Origin: Antedon mediterranea
Taxonomy: Eukaryota > Echinodermata > Crinoidea > Comatulida > Antedonidae
DNA length: 64,000 bases
Direction: 5' to 3'
NCBI RefSeq assembly: GCF_964355755.1
Contig: NC_092676.1
Span: 19,016,288 to 19,080,287, forward strand
Shown: positions 44,501 to 51,484 of the stretch, piece after piece
Position numbering within the stretch: position 1 is the stretch's first letter
How the letters are laid out: each line of letters begins with the position of its first letter
Position numbers and translations under genes: made by a program
Notes under the pieces: generated by a model
Told to the model about the DNA's origin: nothing
Databases searched by the model: none
Seen by the model: the letters and a program-made list of their open reading frames with translations, nothing else

Positions 44501-44643
44501 CACGACTATAAAGTGTGTGATAATTTTATTTTTTTTAGAAACAAAACAAATTTGAAATATCTGATAGTCAGGATGTAGAACCAATGAATTCTGGTAGGAA
44601 ACGAAGAAAGGCAAGTATTGCCAGAAAATCTGTTGCATTTTGA
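23583..44643 (+). CDS. HORMAD1: Meiotic HORMA-domain protein with PHD finger and winged helix
   Basis: A chromosome-axis protein of meiotic prophase (Hop1/HORMAD family). Exons: 23583-23627, 24042-24186, 25006-25106, 25704-25724, 25914-25940, 30529-30596, 31445-31596, 32361-32464, 32998-33008, 33426-33555, 34087-34171, 34501-34604, 39769-39885, 40500-40732, 41931-42063, 42804-42905, 43533-43604, 44539-44643. They sum to 1755 nt and give an open frame of 584 residues. Residues about 20-235 are the HORMA domain ([74 protein letters not shown]). An acidic linker follows. The PHD finger spans 325-368, with ligands C325, C327, C339, C342, H347, C350, C365 and C368 and the motif [16 protein letters not shown]. 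Residues about 380-448 look like a winged helix. Two basic repeats (SGRRKRAYK at 535-543; SGRKRRKAS at 568-576) end the protein. Intron 6 appears to be GC-AG. Confidence 0.9.
24246..24325. mobile_element. Short MITE family A copy
   Basis: TAAAGCTCGGTCTACACTAT facing GTAGACAGAGCTTTA, with only the terminal arms left and the GTGCCC core deleted. It lies in HORMAD intron 2. Confidence 0.75.
25168..25415. mobile_element. MITE family A copy with internal tandem expansion
   Basis: The right core box ATTACTACCATATTTGGGCAT is repeated six times in tandem at about 25244-25365 (19-bp period, one copy with CATATTCGGG), where other family members have it once. Left box GTTGTGCCCATATTATGG and a diverged right end are present. 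Confidence 0.8.
25478..25593. mobile_element. MITE family B copy
   Basis: TTTGACCAATCACAAGCG faces GCTTGTCATTGGTCAAC, ending CTAGTGGGAACCAAGCTTTA. The left terminus is shortened to TAAGCTCATTGGTTC. Confidence 0.8.
26064..26197 (+). repeat. 5' LTR
   Basis: 134 bp from TGTGGTAACG to GGATACTACA, containing AATAAA at 26135-26140. Identical to the 3' LTR by eye. Confidence 0.93.
26211..30272 (+). CDS. Gag-Pol polyprotein of Ty3/Gypsy retrotransposon
   Basis: One uninterrupted frame of 1353 residues from ATG 26211. This start overlaps the primer-binding site, and the frame shows no gag/pol frameshift. Domains in order: Gag; a C-x2-C zinc knuckle pair at about 235-275; an aspartic protease at about 310 with D-T-A in place of the usual D-T/S-G; reverse transcriptase with catalytic FIDD at about 600; RNase H (TDGSG) at about 744; and integrase with an HHCC zinc finger from about 967 and a catalytic D, D, 35, E arrangement at about 1033-1127. 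A basic chromodomain-like tail was not clearly seen. The stop codon lies inside the 3' LTR (starts 30255). The protein would copy and integrate the element. All domains appear unbroken, so the copy could be active. Confidence 0.93.
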   Translation: MNYNIVSKPHPFLESPGTPVVQWKTWKIIFQNYLSAAELEGASAGRRKAILIASLGTEAQRIYYTVLNSRATSAAIPGAQQAADDDNDEFTRALQLLGDYFEPKINVVAERYKFRSRSHEPGENVQTFVLALKHLASTCQFAGLHDDMIRDQIVEKTNSTRVRERLLMEKDLTLTKAIQIAERVEAAEKERKAIEGIAVKIPDELNAVPMPVCAQTQVNKRSYRNNGPNGEGKRRCFRCGSQRHQANSDECPARSRVCRQCSRVGHFQRMCREVGNANVMQCFDGEANGECMRKTNVSVTIRVNNVNLPFVVDTASDVSLLSMKLFQRHFVQEALYPSGVNLLTYTRQTIKIVGEFNALVKYKSKMATAKFLVVDQGCSILGKDLIQRLALTIDGSTMSCLTMKVENCEGEDTNMGWVKNKFPHLFGSDLGHIKGFEHTVKVNSQVPPVQQALRRLPLAVRDKVTNELNRLEKEGVIERVKGATDWVSPLVVVWKKNGGIRLCVDLRKVNESIVIEKHPLPKIDELLDTMSGAKLFSKLDLKSAYHQLNLHENSRDLTTFVSHKGLYRFKKVCFGLASAPTAFQKLMSIILQGIPNIGYFIDDIFVFGKTKSDHDTALRAVLNRLQEYGMRLNDKCEFGVTSVKILGHVLDSEGLHPNPELVKAIKCAPVPENKEQVKSFLGLAGYYSKFIKNYATLVQPLRDIQLGEEFDWSKRASGAFALIKQSIVTCPALALFDPEREVIVTTDGSGYGIGAVLTQLIEGKEVTIAFTSRKLTCAERKYSTGEREALACVYSIEKFHTYLWGRHFILRTDHKALTTLLASSGNGHRPMRIARWGARLLNYNYTVEYKPGSDNVVADGLSRLPLEYEGGSSEQNNDIAAVCLVEIEEECCITLGQFKAEVDKDETQQKVIKYIESGWPESKDMLDSNILPYYKVREELIVLENRVYRGDRVVVPDSLTVHLIYKAHEAHQGIMRTKKRLRQLYWWPRMDTQVENIIKHCIVCIEHDKTIKISKAPMTPIEYPSMPWEKLGLDIVGPCDLLPSQCRFAITLIDYHSKWPEVCFVPKVTTQVVIDFLSRVFAREGYPLELITDHGVQFVSYEMKQFLKQRDIRHLHSAIYHPQSNGAVERFNKVLKQTIQTASLEGKEVKQYVQSFLFVYRNTPHSTTEVEPALLLHGRKLRNQLDIKGLTPPSDVVVDKTKLKELVRVKQEKQKKYFDNHNSVKLPVVQEGMHVKVKKTGYVHKGSSSFMGPFRVVKKVGNATFVLSNRKTYNIERLAIVSPDCKKWATPLNKVLIDDFENEQPEHVNVDRFIQRDVDQVPYRTRSGRVVRNPSRYVEECNLLQGGDCGNGN
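30255..30388 (+). repeat. 3' LTR
   Basis: 134 bp, matching the 5' LTR base for base by eye. The first 18 bp also encode the end of the polyprotein. Confidence 0.93.
30597..31444. other. HORMAD intron 6 (GC-AG)
   Basis: Donor AG|GCAAGT at 30597, acceptor ATTCAG at 31444. Two segments in it, about 30640-30730 and about 31270-31375, are direct repeats (both with GTGTTGCTTGAAAAAGCT-like DNA and TTAGGCCTGCTTGGC). An ATA/ATT run with a SINE-like reversed tail is at about 30893-30975. Confidence 0.6.
31117..31250. mobile_element. MITE family A copy
   Basis: TTAAAGCTCTGTCTACACTA facing GTTTGATAGTGTACACAGAG, with the core ATATATGGACACGATGTCAT shortened. Confidence 0.8.
31990..32220 (+). mobile_element. 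Probable LINE 3' end fragment
   Basis: A block ending GAATAAATGTGAATTGAATTGAA, which resembles the short-word 3' tails of CR1/L2-like retrotransposons. No coding part is present. It lies in HORMAD intron 7. The assignment is tentative. Confidence 0.35.
32608..32730. mobile_element. MITE family A copy
   Basis: TACACTAGTTTGAGAAAAAC at the left, the GTGATGTGCCCAAATATGG / TATATGGGCACATCACA core, and AAGTTTGATGACAGAGCT at the right. Confidence 0.75.
33202..33364. mobile_element. MITE family A copy
   Basis: CTCTGTCCACATTATCAAAC to TTTAATAGTGTAGACAG, with one core box duplicated (ATATGTTGGTGATATGCCTA then AATATGGTAGTGATGACATC). It lies between the microexon and HORMAD exon 10. Confidence 0.75.
33560..33660. 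mobile_element. MITE family A copy, right part
   Basis: Starts only a few bases after the donor of HORMAD exon 10. It carries ATATCACTATCATATTTGGG and ends GTAGTGTAGACAGAGCTTTA. Confidence 0.7.
34740..34995. repeat. AATAAAGTTAATCAC interspersed repeat family
   Basis: Shares the order TTTTGTAGTTTTAATAAAGT, CACTTATAAAA, TTTTTCAGGTAA and TGTGACAT with blocks at about 50430-50690, 52790-53215 and 56735-56975. An unnamed repeat found four times in the window. Confidence 0.65.
36895..39325. mobile_element. Large foldback (TU/FB-like) transposon
   Basis: Two inverted arms of roughly 700-850 bp: the left from ATAGTCCATGGGATTTA (about 36900) to about 37625, the right from about 38485 to TAAATCCCATGGACTA (ends about 39325). 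Each arm contains tandem subrepeats of about 142 bp beginning TAACATTATTGACCTTTGA (two full and one partial in the left arm, three on the right as the complement). A middle of about 850 bp (37630-38480) is unique and AT-rich with no transposase frame. Long inverted arms with internal tandem repeats are the hallmark of foldback elements, such as Drosophila FB and sea urchin TU. Confidence 0.88.
40140..40300. repeat. GGGGACAC/GTGTCCCC family copy
   Basis: Contains CCCATTAATAGGGGTTAG, GAAGGTGTCCCCTTAACGGC and TGTCTCCTGGAACAGG. It lies immediately before a truncated SINE. Confidence 0.5.
40322..40454 (+). mobile_element. 5'-truncated 5S-type SINE
   Basis: Matches the 3' part of the minus-strand SINE at 42148-42590: GTCTCCCTGTGTGTTGATCT, GGAGGGCCTAATTCGAATTT and AAGCTTGAGGACAAATATTA at the tail. 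The 5S head is missing, which fits incomplete reverse transcription. Confidence 0.75.
41222..41400. repeat. Interspersed repeat with ACGATCGTT palindrome
   Basis: Two tandem partial copies of a segment (CACCTAAATAAATgCCTGTC, TGGCGTGCAGTAGTAC). The second continues to ACTATTCAACGATCGTTAAA. The same sequence lies at 10026-10130. Confidence 0.6.
41443..41572. mobile_element. Perfect palindromic MITE
   Basis: Arms from TGGTACAAATAATGGCAC through GGTGAATGATGAAAGGTTAT and ATCAAC, facing GTTGATATAACCTTTCATCA, TTCACC and GTGCCATTATTTGTACCA. The loop is CTCGGCTTTGCCTC. The arms pair almost without mismatch, so it can form a hairpin of about 55 bp. It lies in HORMAD intron 14. Confidence 0.85.
42148..42590 (-). 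mobile_element. 5S rRNA-derived SINE (SINE3 type)
   Basis: Read on the minus strand, it starts with a 5S rRNA-like head (42590-42478: ACGGCCATAC, GGTTCTCGTC, GATCACCGAAGTTAAGCAAC, GGATGGGAGACCG) that contains the 5S internal promoter boxes. A body of about 330 bp follows, then a tail of AAGCTTGAGGACAAATATAA and AATACCTTTACC. 5S-headed SINEs are known from fishes and other deuterostomes; this is clearly that class. The head abuts a family A MITE with no gap, and no target duplication was evident. Confidence 0.9.
42592..42702. mobile_element. MITE family A copy
   Basis: TCCACACTATCAAACGTTAC to AGTTTGATAGTGTAGTCTC, with the core reduced on the right (CCATATTTGG directly joined to TGTCAAAATAG). 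Its left end touches the 5S SINE. Confidence 0.75.
43069..43307 (+). mobile_element. Full-length tRNA-derived SINE with target duplication
   Basis: The tRNA-like head at 43070-43139 has a complete 7-bp acceptor stem (GTTGTTG with CGACAAC), A box TAGCCGAGTGGTT and B box GGGTTCAATTCCC. A body of about 170 bp ends ACTCACCTTTACCT. It is flanked by a perfect 12-bp duplication TACCAGTCTAAT (43057-43068 and 43308-43319). The short, clean duplication and preserved promoter mark a fairly young insertion into HORMAD intron 16. Confidence 0.88.
43330..43480. repeat. GGGGACAC/GTGTCCCC family copy
   Basis: GTAGAACTCTCCATTCAAGG at the left, AGAGGGACACTTTG and AAAGGTGTCCCTTTATAGGG then TTCTACTGT at the right. 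The GTAGAAC...TTCTAC ends are inverted, suggesting a foldback element. Confidence 0.55.
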
Positions 44644-46324
44644 TACTTCTATTTCAAGTTACAGTATTAACTTATTGACTGTATAATTAATAATGTTCAC
44701 TTGTCTTTAATGACAGTATATATGATGTTATTGTTAATATTTAATAATTTAAAATATATTGTTAATATTTAAAAAAATAAATATTTATAAGATTGGTTTT
44801 TTAAAGCACTTAAATTAAAGAATATATAATATAATATTTAATAATATATAAACAATATTTTGGTTGGGATTTGTCCTAAGTACTATATTGCATTTCCCCT
44901 AATTTTTTGTTTTTCATAATTTTTTATTTTGTTTTATATATTTTGATATAATACTGTAGTATTATGTAAAACTATTTTAATTGTTTTACTATCTATTGGA
45001 CACAGTAGTATTATAGTGAGGCTGTTTCTCCAAACATATAACATATCCTCTGCATAGTAAATATACAAATTAATTGGTATATATTCTTCTACAAATACAC
45101 AAAAAAAACTATACTTCTGTGCAGTTATTAATTTAAAAATGTACCAAAAAACCACCAATGTGTAATACGAATAAGTATGACAAAAAACATCCCAGTTTAC
45201 CTCCTCTATGCAGTGTGAAGGCTAAGCCAAATAAGTATGACTTTAAAAATATACCCAAAACACCCATACACTATGCCTCCTCTATGCAGTGTGAAGGCTA
45301 ATCCAAATCGACTTTAAAAATATACCAAAAATACCCCTGCACTACCTCCTTCTGTGTCAAGTAAATATACAATTCAAGATGCAAATAATTTAATCTTTGA
45401 AGTTTAGTTCACCATTAATTCATCTAGGATATTTACTGAATTTAGTAGGCCTACCAAATAATTCAATGATACTGAAATTAATTCTAATTTTGGAATAGAT
45501 AGAACTTTAAAAATAAAAAAGCAAAACATAAGAATACACAATGACGTGTAGCATTGTTTACAATCAGTTCTGAACAGCAGACAGATGTTGGAATACTGTC
45601 CCCATGTATATTAAAATCTAATGCTAGTTGTCACACTGGCGATCACCATTTCCTGTGTGCTATACACCTGTTTTACAAATTTATATTATATTGTTGCTGG
45701 TGGCTATTTTTATTACAGCATGTTATCTAAAAAGTCTGTTTTACTTTGATGTTTTATTGGAAAATGTAATGATGTTATATTAAATGTATTACATTGTTTA
45801 CATAATAGTATATGGTATAATATAAGTTATACCATATTCACAATGGGAATTTAAAATATTGTATTATATCATTTTTTTTACATTTTTTACATTAGTTTGA
45901 TTGTTTTGTTTTTTGGGGTAAATAATTGTTATGTTTTTAAAGCTGTAAGGTAATAGTTAATAATAATTTGTATTCAACATGACAATTTAAAAATATTGGC
46001 AGCACTAGTGGGTTTATTAAATATTTTTTTCATCTCTTTTTTTTTTTTATTGTTCATTTTATTTTGTACATATAGATAATGTTTATGATATATTTCCCTG
46101 GTTGTTCTCTATTATTTCTTATTATTCATTCCAATTTTAAGAAAAACAAAACAAATCTTACTTTCGAATTAGTTAGTTTTAACATGTGATTGTTAATTGA
46201 AAGTATTTCGTCAATTATTTTGAAAAGAAATTTGAATTAATTATGAGACCTTGATTTGTATAAATTATAAATTATAACATTTTTTTATGTATGAACCTGA
46301 TAGCGTATTTCAGTATAAATGAAC

Positions 46325-46448
46325 CGCTGTCTACTTTATCAAACTAGTGTGTAATGTGCCAAATATTACGATAGTGATATGACTTCATCATGTCCAAATA
46401 TAGGCACATCACATTTTTTGTCACATAAGGTTTGATAGTTTAGACACT
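46325..46448. mobile_element. MITE family A copy
   Basis: CTGTCTACTTTATCAAACTA to AGGTTTGATAGTTTAGACA, with a palindromic GTGCCAAATATTACGATAGT / ATATAGGCACATCACA core. Confidence 0.8.
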
Positions 46449-46669
46449 GTTGTCTTGAAAAAAATAGACTTACTATTGGTGTTGGCCAACCTAAATTTCT
46501 TCAACCGTAGCAATTTTAAGGCCTATTCTAATTCACCCTAAAGCACCATTATAAAAGTGCCTAGTATACTATAGTTCCAATATAAAAGAAACACATACCA
46601 AACTACATCTTAAAACATTTCAATTTAAATAATTCGCTTTTATTTTCAAGGTTAGCTTTTTATTAAGCT

Positions 46670-46800
46670 CTGTCTACACTATCAAACTCGTTTGACAAAA
46701 AAAGTGTGATGTGCCCAAGTATACCCAAATATGGTAGTAGTATGACATCATCATGTCCATATATGAGCACATTACATTTTGATAGTGTAGTCAGTGCTTT
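46670..46800. mobile_element. MITE family A copy
   Basis: TAAGCTCTGTCTACACTATC to TTTTGATAGTGTAGTCAGTG, core GTGATGTGCCCAAGTATACC / CATATATGAGCACATTACA. Confidence 0.8.
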
Positions 46801-47104
46801 AAAACTGGAAACATCAAAGTAATATATAATTATTTGTTTTGTCAAGAGAACACAGTTTAATTTACATTGATTAATTAACCAATGATACATGGTGACATGT
46901 ACGATATTTAACTCTAATTTGTATGTTTCCTAAACAGGGTCACAACAGGAAACATACAGATAGCTATCAATGCTGTGATAGTAGTAGTTTATACAAATGT
47001 AGTACTTTTTCTAAACCACTTCCTAAATCTTAGTAGGCCTTTGCACACAGATTTACAATTTAGTTTGTTTATATTCACAGAAAAATATTTGCTGTGTACA
47101 TTAC

Positions 47105-47475
47105 AGTAGAACTCCTATTAAGAGGACACCTTCGGGAGTCAACAAAGTGTTCCTTAATAGAAGTGTCCCCTGAATAGGGCTCGCCCGTTGTGTTAAAAAA
47201 TATTTCCCCTAATTCTTTTTAAGGGAAAGTGTCTCCTTAATAGGGGCGTCCTCTGGGAAGCTGTTTTTTTTTGTTTAAATAGAGGTTTGCTATAGTGTTA
47301 AAACATATTTCCTCAAATTTTTTTAAGGGAAAGTGTCCCCTTAAAAGGGGTGTCCCCTGGAAAGCTGTTTTTTTGTTTAATAGAGATTTGCCTTAGTGTT
47401 AAAACATATTTCCACTAATTCTTTTCAAGAAAAAGTGTCGATTGTTAGTGGGGGTGACCCCTGAATAAATGTATC
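47105..47475. repeat. Tandem array of GGGGACAC/GTGTCCCC family
   Basis: Three head-to-tail copies of about 115 bp, each with TGTTAAAAcATATTTCCcCT, AATTCTTTTaAGGGAAAGTG and TCcCCTTAATAGGGGTGTCC, followed by TAGAGGTTTGC. The left flank is GTAGAACTCCTATTAAGAGG. This is the only place in the window where the family is tandemly amplified. Confidence 0.7.
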
Positions 47476-48969
47476 CCAAAGGAGGCAGGGGCTCTGGCCT
47501 AGCAAACATTTAGGTACAGTGAGTCTTCTATGCCCTTTAGTTTCAATTTAAAATACATACTTTAAAATAATGATTAAATAGGCCTATCTTGATAACAATA
47601 TAAAAGTAAAAGTATTAATATTAATTGATTAAACAGTAGCGTCGTTATATAATACATTTATAACTTGATTATTTGATGACAATATGAATAAAATATTATT
47701 TATTATTTTGATTCATACTTCGGTATATAAAGTGGTTAAAGTTTAAAAAACTTGCCACCAAAAGGCCAAAACGTGCAATAATAGTATTTTGTATTCATTT
47801 TAACATCTTGTTATCTGATATCTTTTTAATTACTGTTTTCCTCAAAATTTCTATTTCATATCAATGGTATCAGATAAAAAAAAATCATGAAACTCAGAAT
47901 ATTCAATGTCAAATTACAGAAGACATTTTTACTGTCAAATATTGTTTGGTTTTTTAAATAAAAAGTAAACTAAAAAAATATATATGAAAAAGTTGATTTG
48001 AAAAAAAAAATCCAGAATGTTTATTGTATAATGTAAAACCAAAATCATATACATTAAATAATATTCTCTTTTAAAATACAAAACCCTTTAAAAATATAAA
48101 CAATGAACTAAAAATTAAACTAAAAAAATATATATGAAAAATTTTATTTGAAAAAAAAATCCAGAATGGTTATTGTATAATGTTCCAAAATCATATACAT
48201 TAAATAATATTTCCCATTAAGACACAAACCCCCTTTAAAGATATAAACAATGAAATTATATAAACATATGACTTAATGTCAACAACGCTGCATAATTTAT
48301 TAAATTTAATATAATTTGCAGAGAAATGCATACAAAACTACTACTATCACAGCATTGATATTCAAGATTTTTTGTTTAAATAATAATAATAATAATAATA
48401 ATGGTTAGTTTGACATATATGTCATCGTTTATTAATACTAAAAATAACACAATTATTGTGTCACTTATTTCCTATGTATTTTTAGGACTTGTAGCTGAAC
48501 AGTACAAACGTGCACTTTGCCAAATGCTATTATTTTGTTTTCAATGCTTTATAGGCATTTAGTTTTATTTTAATAATTTTATATTTATTTAGTTTTATTT
48601 TAAGATTCCATTATATTATATATATTATAGTGATTTATACAGCGCTTTTGACCAAATCGCTGTACAAAAAATAGAATTAAGTTTTAATTTATTTATTTTG
48701 GAAATTCCGATTATTTCTATTTTAGGCCTATTAGATGTATAACTTATAAATGTATTGCAACATTTTAGATCATATTGTTATATTAATATTTATTTTACTG
48801 TGCAATTTTTCAAAAAAAATTTTTAAATTGTGTGTGAGTTTTTAATATGTTATAATGGGTTGGCAAAGATGTTTTAAAACAGTTGATTGTTGATATTGTT
48901 AATGTCCATAAAGTTGTTCTTATTGTATACATTGTGTTTAGGAATGACTGTTTTTTTTTAACTGTAGGC

Positions 48970-49385
48970 CTAGCTAGAGGTCGTCATCATCATCACCACT
49001 ATCGTCGTCATCCTCATCATCATTATCGTCATCATCATTAACATATTCATAATCTTCTTCATCATCGTCATCACCATCGTCATCATCATCGTCATCATAA
49101 TCATCGTCGTCGATCATTATAACCATCATCGTCTTCGTCATCACCATCGTCATCAGCGTCATCATCATCATCCCAATCATCGTCATCATCATCATGGCTA
49201 TCGTCATCACAATCACCATCGTCATCGTTATCATAATCGTCATCATCATCGCTATCATCGTCATCATCATCGTTATCATCGTCATCATCATCGCTATCAT
49301 CATCATCGTCATCATCATCGCTATCATCGTCATCATCATCGTCATCGTCGTCATCACCATCGTCATCATCATCGTCATCTGTTGT
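48970..49385. repeat. CATCGTCAT trinucleotide array
   Basis: About 415 bp of CAT, CGT and ACC triplets with a drifting 6- to 15-bp pattern. Long frames in all phases (poly-Asp, poly-Met, poly-Ile) are repeat artefacts. A shorter array of the same kind is at 13090-13290. Confidence 0.9.
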
Positions 49386-49464
49386 CACAATCGTTTCCAT
49401 AAGATTTTTAACAATGTTATTACAATTTTTTTAAACATAAGTGGGGATGACTGTGATATGGGTA

Positions 49465-49660
49465 TTTTTAGTCGCGTGCAACGCGACTCTACAGCTCACT
49501 ATGTCGGTCGGTCGGTCGGTAAACACAGTAACTTGCACGCGACTGCAGCCATGTATATGACCTTGATTCAAGACGGAATGGTTTCCAAACCGCCATTTGA
49601 CCTTCTTGGCAGCAAACTACAGATCTTTATTATTGCCGCAGTACCAGTGTAATTACTATA
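49465..49660. repeat. Hairpin-headed interspersed repeat
   Basis: Begins with AGTCGCGTGCAACGCGACT (a perfect hairpin at about 49470-49488), then CTACAGCTCACTATGTCGGT and (CGGT)n. A body reading ATGACCTTGATTCAAGACGG follows. It is present once in this window and its family is not identified. Confidence 0.45.
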
Positions 49661-51484
49661 TCATCATTATGCCCCTTACATCAGTATCCCCACCCCACTC
49701 TGATGATGATGATGAAATAGCCTGATATTTATGTCATGATATTTATGTTACTCCTCAAACCTATATAACTATCCAACAGTGTATCACTGTGAGTGACAGT
49801 CTGTGCAAATACATTTGCAAGTGGAATAATTAACAATATTTAGCGCCAGCATCCGTCCGGTTGTTCTGTGCCTCATCATCAAGGCCACATCATAATACAT
49901 TAGATAATTTGGCACGATATTACTCATGAACTTTCAACAACAAATGCATGATAGAAAGCTGAATTAAAACAAAATAGCATATAAATGACTAAAATGTAAA
50001 TGGCGTCACAGGAACACAGCATAACATGGAACTACATAACAAGGAATGACAACATAATATATATACGTTAAATATTAAAATTAAAACAGTATAGTATATA
50101 AATGACTAACATAAACTGTTTTATGTTTTAGGTCGTCACAGGAATTTTAACTGCAGCAATATTGTGACTGATTTAAATTGGTGATTTTATTTTTTTTAGT
50201 TTAATTACTTATTCTGATGATCAGCCCAATCATATCATTTTCATTACAATAATTTCGCCAGTGTTTTTTTTTCTGACCTTTTACCGATTCATTAATGATG
50301 TACAGGATCGAGCAAATACATAATTTCCCCACACGCCCTTTTATTCGTTCTCTTCCTGAGTTAGAAACAAGGATTCTTTAAAACATTATGGTGAGTTTTC
50401 ATTCACTATGGGTTAAGATGTATTGTCCCAAAATACATGAAAAATGACGATTAAAAAAAAGACTTTAAATACCGTAGGCCATTTCGCAGTTGAATAAAGT
50501 TAATCACTTCCGTAGAAAAAAAACTTTAAATAAAACAATTTTCACTTATAAAAAGACAAAATAAACGGTTAAATTCAACCAAAACCCATTGACTTCCAGC
50601 GTTAAATTACAGTTTTTCAGGTAAATATTTTTTTTTTCCAATTTTTGATCAAAATTAAACTATGATATGATTAAAATGATACTCAACAAAAACATATAAA
50701 CAAATTATTTTTTTCAAGGGATCAATTATTTTTAATACTATTTTTTTTTAAAAGAAATACGGTACTAAGTTTAAAAATATTTTCCAGGAATCATATCAAT
50801 CGAAACAATTCTGTATATTATTTACTTTTAAATATAGATTTTCATGAAATTATTTCCAACCCAAATAAATATAATTCCCCCAGGCGCGATCTCTTTCTCG
50901 CACGTCAACCATACCAACATTCGTATCATGATTTCTCATTAAAAGCAGCACAAACCATCAACTTTGAACACCAAATGTTTTTTATTCATTTAAATATTTT
51001 GAAGTTTTGCCTATGGCCATGATTTAGGCCTACAACTGTCTGTCTCGATGTTGAAAATAACAGTAGTTATGACGGCGTGAAACGGATGAAAACCTTGAAC
51101 AAAATCAACAAACTCGCGCCACAAAAATCGACACCGCAGGCTAGCTGTCCAACCTCTGTAGTTTGCACCAATCAGCACGCAGCAAGTTCGCACAAATGAG
51201 TTACAACACAAATGGAATCATTGTTCGTGAAGTTATCTCGCACTATCGTGTTCAGGTTCGAACGTTTAGATAACTTTAAATTCGTACTTGTGTCTGAAAT
51301 TCGCCACAGTACAGTTATTCTGATCGTACTGGTGGTTGTAAACTTTTGTTCGTTGCGGAGTTTGTATAACCATCTCATTAAACATTGATTGATTCAAAAC
51401 TGTGTTCATTTATTGATGTCCTTTTCAGCTGTGATCCTCTGACAGACGTACTGATACATGTATTAAATTTATTATCCGGCAGCC

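Larger units (their letters stand above)
44644..51484. other. Intergenic region between HORMAD and Kazal genes
   Basis: About 6.8 kb with no recognised exon. The first part is presumably HORMAD 3' UTR. Contents: an 82-bp tandem repeat of about 2.5 copies at 45170-45365 (shared CCTCTATGCAGTGTGAAGGC); two family A MITEs; a GGGGACAC tandem array; a direct repeat of about 155 bp (47960-48100 and 48115-48250, shared AAAATATATATGAAAAA and AAATCATATACATTAAATAA); a CAT-rich array; a hairpin repeat with GTCGGTCGGTCGGT; and an AATAAAGTTAATCAC-family copy. Confidence 0.6.

Noticed and set aside
48974-49400. Asp-rich and Met-rich frames
   Set aside because: Triplet repeat artefact, with no splice or start context.
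50140-50170. Possible exon after TTTTAG at about 50132
   Set aside because: The following frame is short, no partner donor in phase was found and no protein similarity was recognised.
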